NCBI RefSeq assembly: GCF_008831285.2
Contig: NC_045141.1
Span: 3,613,224-3,677,223 of the forward strand
Direction of reading: 5' to 3'
Length of the DNA: 64,000 nucleotides
Origin: Nymphaea colorata
Lineage: Eukaryota; Streptophyta; Magnoliopsida; Nymphaeales; Nymphaeaceae
Below are positions 46,301 to 58,652 of the stretch, piece after piece (position 1 is the stretch's first letter; every line of letters starts with the position of its first letter). A program made the position numbers and the translations under genes. The notes beneath the pieces were generated by a model that saw nothing but the letters and a program-made list of their open reading frames with translations, was not told where the DNA came from and did no database searches.

Positions 46301-47850
46301 TGTCTTTTGTTTTTTCCATCATTATCCAGTAGAATGCCAATTATTTTTTCACATATATTTTTCTCAATATGCATCACATCTGTTTTGTAACAAAGTAACT
46401 TCTCTTTGCAATATGCCAACTAACAAAAATGTTTTTCTTCCAATTATATAGCAAAATATGCTTGAAGAACATTTTCTTTTCTTTCCAAACTTGTTCTCGA
46501 TATGTGCCACCTGATTCAGTTCATCAGATCTTGAAAGAGGAATAACAAAGGCTTCATTCAACTTTACTCCTTGTTCTATTAAACCAGATCAGTCTTTCTA
46601 AACTTCTTTTGAGTGTTAGCAGTCACTTCAAGAAAACAGTCTATCAGCCTTGCAGTTAAACCAGCTTGGGTGACATTTGCCTGAATGAACTTTGCTTTCT
46701 TGAAGTAGTGGTGGTAGGGTGACTCGTGGGTGTTTCCATTGTTTCCATTATGAGGTCGGATATAAAGAGTGGTCAAACACGGAGACTCCCCATCTCCGTA
46801 AACATTTCATCCACCAACAAGGGAGATTTCACCATTTGAGTGGTTGGTGAGATTATTGTGTCGGGATGGATAGGCCAAATCACAGTAGCCACAACAAAAC
46901 CTGCCAACACGTGAGGGGATACGGGCAAAGGGAAGGTTTTGCTTGAGGTTCAGTTGGTCTCATCATAGTTTGCACCATATTTTTGAAACATTGTGAATTG
47001 GCAGACCTGATTTGAGTCGTCCTTTTTTTTCCCCTCCCTTCAAGGGCTGATTTGAGAGTCTTAAAAAGTTGCCCAAATTTTGTTCATGAGTCGGCAGAAC
47101 CGGTCAACAATCAGGTGATTCATGCAGAATTGCTGAATTTTACCCCTCTCCAAAATTGCATTCCAACCTCGATTGTTCTTTTTTCTCATCTTGTATGATG
47201 AGTATTTGGAGTCTGATTCAATTGTTCTTTTTTCTCATCTTGTATGATGAGTATTTGGAGTCTGATTGCTAAAGACTGAAGCATAGTAGCGAACTAATAG
47301 CTGCCTTTGACAGTCAGTCTGTGCCATAAGCTGCCTCCAAGATCCACACTGTTGTTCGGCAGTACATTTTCAACATGGCATAGTCCACCACTGCTGCTCA
47401 ATGGTCAGCACCAAACCATGTTTTCCCTTATTTGTTTAACTCTTTGTCATAAATGTCATTCTTGGGTTTTGAAATATGAGGTTCGCTTCGAGTATTTTCT
47501 GTTGAAGTTGTGTTTCTTAGGAACATCTTGATCAAATCTCGGAAAAATAAAAAACCTAAAGATTAGTTAAAAATAAAATAAATGAGAAACTAATAAAAAA
47601 AGACATTTAAAAAACTATACAAATGATAAAAATAATGTTTTAATGATGAAAAAAATGATGATAAAAACTTCATTTAAGTTTAAATTTGAATTCACGATGA
47701 GATTGATGTAAATGAGTATAAAAATGATGATCATTGTTTTTTTCCCAAAAAAAATGTTTTACTAAGGTTTTTATCGTTTTTCTTAATTTTCTCGTTAGTA
47801 TCATTTTTGTTTTTTTAAAGATCATCATATCTGTGACAATGGTTTAACTT
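46301..47850. other. Unassigned DNA
   Basis: Short frames without recognisable domains. It could contain the decayed N-terminal part of the CACTA transposase. Apart from the 49-bp duplication at 47172-47269, no structure stands out. Confidence 0.3.
47172..47269. repeat. 49-bp tandem duplication
   Basis: Two head-to-tail copies starting ATTGTTCTTTTTTCTCATC and ending GTCTGATT, near-identical. Confidence 0.93.
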
Positions 47851-47968
47851 TATTCTCAACATTGAAAGTTTCTTTTGATTTATTGCTGACAACCATAAGG
47901 GTGGGCATTTATTCTCAACATTGAAAGTTTCTTTTGATTTATTGCTAACAACCATAAGGGTGGGCATT
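47851..47968. repeat. 59-bp tandem duplication that includes the left end of the MITE
   Basis: Units start TATTCTCAACATTGAAAG at 47851 and 47910. Each unit ends with ACAACCAT plus AAGGGTGGGCATT, which is the target site plus the first 13 bp of the MITE at 47956. The duplication therefore postdates the insertion. Confidence 0.9.
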
Positions 47969-48243
47969 GGGCCGGGCAGGGCCGGCCCGATAGCCCGGTT
48001 CTCGGCCTGGCCCATTTGAATTTTAAAAATTAATTTTTTTAATTATAAAATAATTTTTTAAAATATAAAATATATTTAATAATACTAAATATATATTTTC
48101 AAACAAAAAAAATTAAAAAATATATATTTTTAATGTAAACAGGCCGGGTCAAGCCTTCGCCGGGCCGACCTATCGGGCCCCGCTCAGGCCAGAAAATTCC
48201 CAGCCCAAGCCCGGGCCCAACGGCCCGGCCCATTGCCCAGGTA
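47956..48243. mobile_element. hAT-type MITE with GC-rich ends, 288 bp
   Basis: Perfect 8-bp target duplication ACAACCAT at 47948-47955 and 48244-48251. Ends are AAGGGTGGGCATTGGGCCGG and, inverted, TACCTGGGCAATGGGCCGG. The GC-rich arms (GGGCCGGGC) enclose an extremely A/T-rich centre (48010-48130). It resembles a widespread plant hAT MITE type with GGGTGGGCA tips. Confidence 0.88.
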
Positions 48244-48251
48244 ACAACCAT

Positions 48252-49021
48252 CATGAATAGTCCGGCAAGGTGGGCTCTTGACCCTCTCTTTTTTTTGCTT
48301 TCTTTCTTGTCCTCACCTCGGAAGGTGGAAGAGAGGCAAGGAGCCCTCTTTTGTTCTAGCTTGTCCATACGGACTCTTGTCTTTGAAGACAGGTAGCACA
48401 TTAAGGATTGTATGCATAGTAATTTTTCTTTTTAAATTTTTCATTACCTTTTTGGGTGAGCAGGACTATCGTCTAACTGTAACCGCCGTAATGACAACAA
48501 TCTTATTCTTGTTCAAATTAGAGAATTTCCGGATGTTACTAACACTTTCAGGATTAATCTTCAATATGCATGTGGTATGCCCCTGCAGGTTCACTTGCAT
48601 GACGTGACAATATTGTATTTGATTATTGACTTATGTTATATTATATATCTTGTGTGTCCTGCTTTATTGGGTTTTTTTATGTTTATATCATTTTTTTAAA
48701 TATATATCAGCATACAATTAATCTTAAAATTTTTCCTTGATCGATATTTTCAATTGTTATTTGATTTTTTAAATTTAAAGCACATTATTTAGTCAATCCT
48801 ATATTCACAAGCTATCCTGATTCCCGTATGATCCACCGATAACTGAATCATTTGTGTTTCCAATTTCATTGGAGATTCCATTTTGATAACGTTGGTTTAA
48901 ACACGTCCAACCGTTCCTTTTAGGCCCAGGGAGCCTGTCAGGCAAGCCGACTGGATTGCTCGAGCAACCTCAACTGTATGCACTCGACACCGGAATCCAC
49001 AAATTCGGGCGATAGAAGACG
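48252..49021. other. Upstream region of the formamidase gene
   Basis: No other gene. 48620-48780 is A/T-rich (for example TATATTATATATC at 48637-48650) and may include promoter sequence, but I cannot choose a TATA box. 48900-49021 has a higher GC content and is probably 5' UTR. Confidence 0.4.
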
Positions 49022-52000
49022 ATGGCTCCCAGTACCCCAAGGTTGGTGGTGCCCATAGATCCGAAGAAGAAGCCACGGGAACAGAAATTGCCACTCCATA
49101 ACCGCTGGCACCCAAGCATCCCCCCAGTTGCGGACGTTATGACGGGGGAACTGTTCAGGGTTGAGATGGTAGACTGGACTGGGGGCAGCATTGGAGATAA
49201 CGATTCAGCGATGGATGTCAAAAACATAGATCTGTTCACAGTAAGTAGACAATAAACTTGAAAGTTTTCTGTTGCACGGTGTTTGTTGACGACAAAGACT
49301 TGGTGCTGGCCATGGCTCATTGGGGTGTCAGTAGTCATGTGGAACCCCATCCTACTGAAAATGGGATGCCCTTTGTTATCATTTACTGGTGTCCACCACA
49401 GCTGGCGTTTATTGTGCACTAGGTGAGTCAGTCGACCAACACATACTGGCAGGCAGATTCTTCGTCCTGAAAAAGGAAAATGGAAAGCCAACTAGTTATT
49501 GCATTTTCTAATTTGGAATTTTCCGTTACAACATCCTGAAAGAGTTTTATTTTCCCTTGTTGTAGAAAAATTATCTGGTCTGTGGTTATCCGTTATAAAT
49601 ATCTAAGATTTTTTGTTCTAGCTCTTTGGTCTGCAACAGATAGCCATGAAGGAAGTTACCTTCTCGGCTTAAATTTGTACCATTACGACTTAAATTGCAC
49701 CTGTTAATTTTAACACAACTTAAAAAATGCTGGGTATTCATTGTACTGTTTGCAGGGGATGAGCTAGTAAACTATCCACATGAAAGTTCCGTAAGAGTTG
49801 CTCCGTGAGCTCTCTGGTGGTTCTTACAGGTTTAAACTCCCCAAAGAGTATTTGAATCAGTTTCATTTCACCTGATGAATGCACCACTCATTCTTCCTGA
49901 GCCCTTGCAAAATACTTGTGTCTTCCTAGTCAACATTACTAGCATGAATAACCTTATGAAATTTCATTCATGCATAAGTTTACAAATCGTATTTCCTCTG
50001 TTCAAGTGCTATTTGGTATGGAATTTCTTCAGGTACATTATCTTAGTGGCCCATGTAGGGTTATTGATGTGGACGGAATACCGGCCAAGCCCGGTGACAT
50101 TCTTGCCGTAGAAATCTGTGATTTGGGCCCTTTGTCTGGAGATGAGTGGGGCTACACAGGCACATTTGACAGAGAAAACGGTGGAGGCTTCCTAACTGAT
50201 CACTTCCCCTGTGCAACCAAAGCAATTTGGTATTTTGAAGGGATTTATGCACGCTCACCTCATATACCAGGTAGAACGATGTGAATAAAACTCATACACC
50301 TTATGTGATAACAACATATGGCTTAGAAACTTTAGATTTTTTATTTTTAAATAGAAAATAAAAGAGTCTAAAATGGATGTGATATATGTTGAATAAGTTG
50401 TGTTCAATTGTGCATGTCAGGTGTTCGCTTTGCAGGTTTAACTCACCCTGGCATAATCGGCACTGCACCATCGAAGGAACTCCTTGACATATGGAATGAA
50501 AGAGAAAAGGAACTACAAGATAATGGCTTCAATCGTTTGCAATTATGTGATATATTGCACACACGACCACTTGCTAATTTACCAACACTCAAAGGTTGCT
50601 TACTCGGAATGGTAAGATTCTTGCCATTATCCATAGCAAATAACGAGGCAGGTGAAATGTTAACCCTGTTTTGTTTCCCTATTTTGATTGTTTAGCTTTG
50701 TGGTAAATTGTAGCACCTTTACAAACATCTAACACAAATCAAGTAATCTTAACAAACTGGACTAGAAAAACATAATTTGATTGGACAGTATTTATAGATT
50801 CAAATGAAACAAAAGGTCCAACTCTTGTGCACAATAATTTACTGTTTAACAAGTGCTATACTAGGCAGATATGTAAAATAAGACCCCTGTTTCTCTTTCT
50901 GTTCCCTTAGAAAGGCTATAACACTTAGGCCCCATCTGATGCACAAGAAAAACACTGTGCAACGTGGAATTTTTTTCAAGTTTGTACAGTTTTCCGATGC
51001 AGCATCAAACATAGGGAATTTTACCCTGCATTTTTCATTGAATTCAGAAAAATTTTCCACGCAAAAAAGTCGGATCTGACTTTTTTCCATGAAAAATTCT
51101 TCCCTCCGTACATTGATAATTTTACCATGCAAAAAACTTCCTTTGCATCAAACAGGGCCTTAAGAAAAAAAAAAAAAGCAAAAAGGAAACGACAGTCCGT
51201 AAAAGATGAATTTCTTAAGCAAATCAATAAATAAGCCTCAGTGGTGGGCTTTAGGAGCCTTAGCTTAAGCTTGTGTTCAGATCGTTGAGCTGTAAATAGT
51301 TCTCCAAATTTGAGATTAAATGTTAAGTCAGCAACACTTCCAGATGCTGCTTCCTCCCATTGCACGTTTCATGAGGATGATACACTCTTGGCCTTTCTGA
51401 AAATTGAGCAAGCTGGAGCCAAACCCTTGTTTTCGTTGGAAAATCCAGACTTGTCCATATCTTTGGGTCATATTTACCTCCCAAGGTAAATACAAGTATG
51501 GACTAATAGTTAATAAGCCAACATATGTACAAAAAGGCGTACATGTACACATTGAAACACCTCTGTCATGCCAACAGTATCTATTTTAGCATGAAAGCAA
51601 ACAGGTGTTCTACTGCAGCAGACATCACTGTCCTTCATTATTAGAAAAACCTTAAAAAACATGGACCAGTTGTCTCACACATTTCAATGATGGATACTTG
51701 ACATGCACATGAACTGATAAGTACCTATATGCTGTGCAGACCGAAAAGTGCACAGAGAAATATAGCTTATGCCAACCATTTCTATGTTTTCAGTGACTAA
51801 TGCCAGTGCTTTCAACATGGACATTCACCAGTGTGCCTCATGAACTTGATGAATCTCTACAAAGCACATGCTAGACAATCAACCGGCAGAAAGAACCATG
51901 TATAAGTGGCCAATTGAAGTAACTTAACCAAGCAATTCCAGTCAAGGAAGTTAACTGTTCTTTTCTCTTTACATCAACCTGTATAAAACTGTTCTTTTCT

Positions 52001-54343
52001 CTTTACATCAACCTGTATAACACAATTTGGCATTTGGACACAAAAAACTGTCTTCTCATCACTGTGTATCTAACTTCTGTGTTATTTAGCCGTGTTATAC
52101 TGCAGAATTTTACAATATCCTCTCTGGTTGGCAAGTTTGAACAGACCGTCCCTTGTCAGTAGGCACTTTTTGTTACAATGGCCAAACATGAATATTTTTG
52201 TTACTGGAACCCTGCTCTAATATGACTTTTCACAATATTTTGGCACAGAAGCATGAAGAAAAATATCCTTAATGCATTTGTACAGATCAGAGAAGGAACA
52301 AAGGAATGGGAAAAGATTGCACGTGAGGCTGCAAGGACAATACCAGGAAGGGAGAATGGTGGAAACTGTGACATAAAGAATCTCAGCAGGGGTTCAAAAA
52401 TATACCTACCTGTATTTGTCGAAGGAGCGAATCTTAGTATGGGAGACATGCATTTCTCCCAAGGAGATGGTGAAGTTTCTTTTTGTGGGGCAATTGAAAT
52501 GAGTGGATTCTTAGAGTTAAGGTAATTTATTTTATCTTAAAAAGAACACACATGAGATATTCAATAGATGAAGTGGCATTTTATGAAAGCATGCCCTCTT
52601 TTCCAATAATTTACTGTGAGTTCCTACTATATTTCATGTCCGACAGCATATATAAATTTTTCATTATTAAAAAGAGATCAGTAGTTGATATCAATTTGTA
52701 AATCCACGAAAAAATTATCTTTCTTGTTTTCTCGTTCTTGTCACACAAAAAAACATAATTTGACAGTCAAATTTTCTATCTGCACCAGGAGGTACCTCAA
52801 TAAAATGGTCGAGGGCTAAGTATATGTCTCATCTCAAACTTTTGATAGCCAAATGGAAGGAAATAACCCTAGTGACTTTGACCTTAAAAATCTCTGTTAA
52901 GATAGTGCACTTTTTTAGTCCAGCCAAAATGGCATAAACTTATGGTTTAAATATAAGCGCTGTAAATGGAGATGATCCTGAAGACCTGTGAATCCAAAAG
53001 GTCCTCGATGGTCTGTTTGTTTGTGAATTATGACTGCAATATCTCCATATTTTGATAAGCTTGACCCACTTAGATTTTGGTCCAGTACTACAGATTTTCT
53101 TTATTTAAAACAGTAAGTTTAGTATCTTTGTCTCACTAACCTTTGTATGGCAACTTGAGGGTGACAAGTTCTTGTCAGCTGTTTTCTTGTGTAAAGCATA
53201 TCACTGTTTTTGATGCTAAATAACTGAATTTTTGGCATTGTAGATGTGAAATTATAAGGGACGGGATGAGGAAGTATCTCACACCAATGGGTCCAACAAG
53301 ACTTCACGTAAATCCAGTCTTTGAGATTGGTCCAGTTGAACCCAGGTTCTCAGAATGGCTTGTATTTGAAGGTATAAGTGTGGATGAAAGTGGAAAGCAG
53401 CATTACCTTGATGCAACTGTTGCTTATAAGCGAGCTGTTCTCAATGCTATTGACTACCTCTCCAAATTTGGCTACTCGAAAGAGCAGGTTTGCTTTAATT
53501 CATCCAGCTGCAGGCCTAAAAAAAAATGCTACATATGTTCCACTTTGAAGCTTGAAAACTACTATATTACAGTTTGGGATGTGTTTTCCTTACGAATAGA
53601 GCCAAGAACAACATCAAAATAATAAATAAACATGGGATACAAATGAAACACAGAAAACTAGGCAAGTTACCTCAATCTGGAATCAGAAAATTAATGCAAC
53701 ATAGAAACTACTAGCCAGAGCTAATAATAATAACTGCTATAAGTGACGGCCTTGTAAATATCATATAAGCATTATAATATATATCATACAATTACCAGAC
53801 GTAATGAAAATGTAAGAAACAGATTGCATCTTTATGAAATTTAGCAGGTAAGTAGGAGCCGTGTGAATTTGAGCAGGTAAATGAGTAAAATTAACAGGTT
53901 TAGAGGTGATCAACTGTAGCCAGATGAACATTTCTTGTGGAATAATTTCGCATGATATATATATGTTTTCAACCTCTGCTAGTGTTATCTTCTCCTCTCC
54001 TGCTGCCCATGTGAAGGAAGGATCTCAGGGATAGTGGATGCTCCAAATGCCGTGGCTACACTTGCCATACCCATTGCCATATTTGACCAGGTACTTGCTT
54101 CTCCTTCTATGGTAGTTTCTCTTGACTCAATTTCCATTGCATCTGCCTAAACAACATGAGATTTGTGGAATCACTTTGAAGGAAACATGCATATTGACAT
54201 GACTGACTTTATGAATCTTGCAGGATATCCGACCAAGAAAACAAGAGGTGCCTAATGGACCCAAAGTGATGAAGAGGCCTGACGTCCTCAAATGTACTTA
54301 CCATGGAAGCCTTCCAATTACAAGGAACCTGGCCACAGAATGA
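49022..54343 (+). CDS. Formamidase (acetamidase/formamidase family), complete, seven exons
   Basis: Hydrolyses formamide or short amides to the acid and ammonia; probably cytosolic, as no targeting signal is seen. Coding exons: 49022-49240, 50033-50270, 50421-50611, 52286-52521, 53244-53487, 53983-54090, 54224-54343 (stop TGA at 54341). All junctions are GT..AG and phases close exactly: 1356 nt, 451 aa, the usual length of plant formamidases. The start MAPSTPRLVVPID is the family's N-terminus. Landmarks: HYLSGPCRVIDVDG and GGGFLTDHFPCATKA (exon 2), GLTHPGIIGTAP (exon 3), RENGGNCDIKNLSRGS and the signature GDMHFSQGDGEVSFCGAIE (exon 4), NPVFEIGPVEPRFSEW (exon 5), LLLSCCPCEGRISGIVD (exon 6). No stop or frameshift. 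Intron 3 (1674 bp) carries a Tourist-like MITE. Exon 6 begins with Cys where I recall Val in relatives. Confidence 0.96.
50928..51159. mobile_element. Tourist-like MITE (PIF/Harbinger type), 232 bp, in formamidase intron 3
   Basis: Flanked by a TTA target duplication (50925-50927 and 51160-51162). Terminal inverted repeats are GGCCCCATCTGATGCAC and GGCCCTGTTTGATGCAA. The interior holds further inverted copies of TTTTACC..TGCA-type words. TTA/TAA duplication and a GGCC..GATGCA tip are the marks of Tourist MITEs. No coding content. Confidence 0.85.
51953..52020. repeat. 34-bp tandem duplication in formamidase intron 3
   Basis: Two head-to-tail copies beginning AACTGTTCTTTTCTC and ending CAACCTGTATA. 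Confidence 0.93.
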
Positions 54344-56029
54344 CATGAATGTCTGTCTATGCTTTATTTGATTGTAGAATGAGCTTAATTATGTCCATTG
54401 TTTTGATAGCACATACATATGGTTAGATGTGCCATAGTGCTGATCTCAAAGGTGGCTATGAGGCAAGACATCGAATTGTACTAGATCCTCCTTTGACGAC
54501 ATGCGTCATCCTTACACATGTTTTGACTTATTAGTTTATTGCATGTTCGGTGTACCATTACCATCTTGTAGTGCCTTCATGCTTTGCTACCAAAGCATCT
54601 TTTCATCTACTTATTAATTGGACTTGCAATATTTTATCTTTTTAGGAAAGAAGATCCTTTGACTTAGTATAGCAGTAGATTGAGGATGGAAGAGGACACC
54701 TTACCCATCTGAAACCCAGTACCTTTTTTTCTAGTAAATCATCAGGAAGCTAATTGGACAGACTTCCTGCAAGGCTAGCCCAAGAGTCATACTTTTGGGT
54801 ATTGACCTGAAAACCTCCTTCTGCTTGAAGGTCTTCAGTCCACATCATTATCCTTCTAATACTGAAAAAGTAAGAAGAACATTCTAACTAGTGATGTCAA
54901 TGGATTGGATCCCCATTGGATATCTGACTATAAATCGAATATGGAAACAATTTTAGATTTGATTAAGAAATCGGATTGAATTTGGTTTTAAGAATTCACA
55001 TCCAATCAGATTTGGATTCAAGCAAATATCCAAACGGATAATTAATTATGACGTAAACGTAGATATCAGAATCCAATCTGAATCTGGGTGTCCGATAAAG
55101 AGTTTAGATATCTAAATCCAGCAAGTAATATATGATCCAATCTGGAGTTTATATATCTGAATCCGACAAGTAATATTGGGTCAATGCAATTAGTTTCAAT
55201 TGAATCCGATAAATAATATTGGGTCAAGGCAATTAGTTTCAATTGATTGGTCCGGTGTGATTTGAAGCTGGAACCTGCTACAGTGTTAGGCTCTTTAGCA
55301 AAACTCATAGCTAAAGGGAAAACTTTTAGATGCTATAAAAAAACAAATGTAAATTATAGAAAAGTTCATGCCCAAATGATTAGATCTATCATAAGGAGCA
55401 CTTATCTCATGAAATCATTGGGCATTTTTCCATTTGAAACCAAACTGATTCAAATTAGAACATCAACAGAACCTATGTCAACAAAATTTAACTTGATGAG
55501 AATGAAAAAAACTAATATTTTCTAAATAATTTTAACATAAAATACTATTAAGAAACAAAATTAATTGTGTAAGAATAATATGCATATGAGACAAAAATTG
55601 ATATCTCAAATTAGTTTTTTTGTTTTGCAAACAATAGGTTGGATTAGTTAATTAAACAAGTGCACTCCATCAAGTGATTGGATCATTGGATCAAATAAAC
55701 TGCATGACAATTAAATTAATTAATGAAAATAAAAATAAAATTGATGGTGTACAAAATATTTAAAAGTAATACTCAATCAAGAATCATGCTAAAACTTGAA
55801 ATTCTTTATAAATTGAAAACTAATAGTATAAAAGTAACACTAATATGAAAAAGAGAATGTTATGGAAACAAGATTAATTAACCAATTAAAGATTAAAAAA
55901 ACAAGCCTAATATTCAGATCAAAATCGATCCTGCAAAATCGAAGGAAATCATACCAAAACCCTTCAATATTCATGAGCAGAGTGCAAAATGTTATATTAT
56001 ATGAGTAATTTTATTAATAGTCAATAGCT
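54344..56029. other. Downstream of formamidase, intergenic, with a short degenerate repeat
   Basis: The first few hundred bases would hold the formamidase 3' UTR; no clear polyadenylation signal was chosen. At 54893 GATGTCAATGGATTGGATCC resembles the tip of a plant hAT-type repeat, but no matching right end was found. 55075-55250 has three to four imperfect copies of a 50-bp unit with AATCCGA and AAGTAATATTGGGTCAA. Confidence 0.4.
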
Positions 56030-56930
<901 letters not shown>

Positions 56931-58120
56931 AGTGGGATTTGGGTTCGAATTGGATTTTGAATTTAAAATTCAGATTTGGATTTCAAATGTAGAAGTCAGA
57001 TCCAGATATGGTATAGAATTTGTTCATTCTTATTTCAATCTGAAGCTTAACCTAATTAGCCTGTTAGGTGGTCTGACCAGTGGAGAGTTTACTACTGATC
57101 AAGGGAGAAGTGATGAAATTTTATACTACAAATTAATGATTAGGTCGATATATAGAATCCGTCCATAAAGATATCAAAATCAGTCCATAAAGAGAACAAA
57201 ACTCAGTCCTTAAAGATATCAATTAAATCAAGTAAATTAACTGTTGTCAATTATACTAGACCCCATGGTTCCATCACCAGATTTGGTCTTTAAACTCGGA
57301 AGAACGTCTAACTCTGTCAAGAATTACCAAAACTCTGCCAGCAATGATGCAAAATGGCTTAAAATCTAGGTTTTCTAACACAGCATTCAAATAACCAGAA
57401 CAAGAATAAATAGAAAGAAAAGAAAACATACTCTTCACAGAAAAAGCAAGATTTTTATCAATTTTTTATTCACAAACGAGAATGATGCCGGTTTTCAGGA
57501 AAGCCGCCCGACGGAAACAGTTTTGGTGTTTTGAATCAAAACCTGGTCGAATATTGATGGTTTCGATCGATTTTTGCCTCTAAATTGATGCAAACTCGAT
57601 GACGAAACTCTTGGAAGCAAAAGACCCAATAACCAGAAAATCCGGATTTTGCGTTAATTCACAGCCAGTAGGACACAGCTGGGGTGAGTTTTGATTCAAA
57701 TTCGATCAAATGTAGGTTGTTTCCGATCGAACTGTTATTGCAAATCCTTGTAAACTCGATCCTAGAACATCTTAAAGAAAAATGCCCATCACATCCGACC
57801 AAAAAGCTCATATTTTTCAATAAAAAATCATACAGTTACCGCCGGTTGCAGAAAGCGAAAACCGGTGAAAGCTTGATGTTTCCGCCAATGGAAGCCCGTT
57901 TATGTTTGTGATTAATCCTCATGAAATTGTAAACCAGGCTTCCCACTATATAATCCATGCTTGAAAATTTTCTAAAATATCTGCCCTCTGCACTTCCAAG
58001 GCACCATTCATCACAGGGACCTCTCACCAGCGTGGTGTGGGGGTTGGGGTGGGGGGAGAGAGAGAGGGAGAAGAAAAGGAGAGAGAAGAAGATCCTTACC
58101 TCTCCTCTCACCGGCAGGTG
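56931..58120. other. Left flank of the Copia insertion, no gene recognised
   Basis: 57150-57240 has three copies of a CAGTCCATAAAGA-type unit. 57510-57860 holds two diverged direct repeats of about 180 bp (GAATCAAAACCTGGTCGAA against GATTCAAATTCGATCAAAT, each followed by TTTCGATCGA or TTCCGATCGA and CAAACTCGAT or TAAACTCGAT). 58040-58090 is purine-rich. Together with 63373 onward this was one continuous sequence before the Copia insertion. Confidence 0.4.
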
Positions 58121-58125
58121 GAAGA

Positions 58126-58652
58126 TGTTGGATAACGTAATGCGGGCCCTAAATATAACTCAGCTACAAACTCGAATTTATACGGAGAAAATTCAGCAGA
58201 GTCTCGACGTCCAAACTAATACTCAATAAATATTACAAAAGAGGGCCTAAGAAAACTCACCTCGGCTCACGCAGTGAGCTAACACACCCAACGCCCTTGA
58301 AGCTTCAACACTCAAGTTCACGAAGTGAACACACTAGCACTCACCAGCTCACAAAGTGAGCACACACTAAAACTCAACCCAACTCACAACGCTCAACCCA
58401 ACTCACAATTTTTCACACACTCTCACCATGGCCCAACGTCCCTATTTATAGGGAGAGAAAGTCGGTGGATGAAGCTTCCACCGACTTCCACATTTACTTT
58501 TCTTTATTTTATTTAATTATTATTTTTCTTCTTTAATCATTACATAACCACCGACTTAAAATTGAGACTCTCACCGACTTTACAAATGAAGAGGCTACAA
58601 GCCTCTTGAGTCATCTCGACTCTTCCAAGAGAGTCGGTGATGACTCTCTACA
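58126..58652 (-). repeat. 3' LTR of the young Copia, 527 bp
   Basis: Plus strand begins TGTTGGATAACG and ends GACTCTCTACA. TATA box on the minus strand (TATAAATA) at 58450-58443. Differs from the 5' LTR at two sites (the AAAATTCAGC and GGGCCTAAG positions). Confidence 0.97.

Noticed and set aside
48970-49491. A 173-codon minus-strand open frame over formamidase exon 1
   Set aside because: It is the antisense of a clear exon and intron 1, with no domain and no splice logic; composition explains it.
49022-54343. Possible tandem formamidase duplicate
   Set aside because: Known from some plants, but only one set of exons is present here and nothing similar lies downstream.
58300-58480. Heat-shock elements in the Copia LTR (TTCACGAA, GAAGCTTC)
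   Set aside because: Only isolated two-box matches, mostly downstream of the TATA; no run of three alternating boxes as in heat-driven elements.
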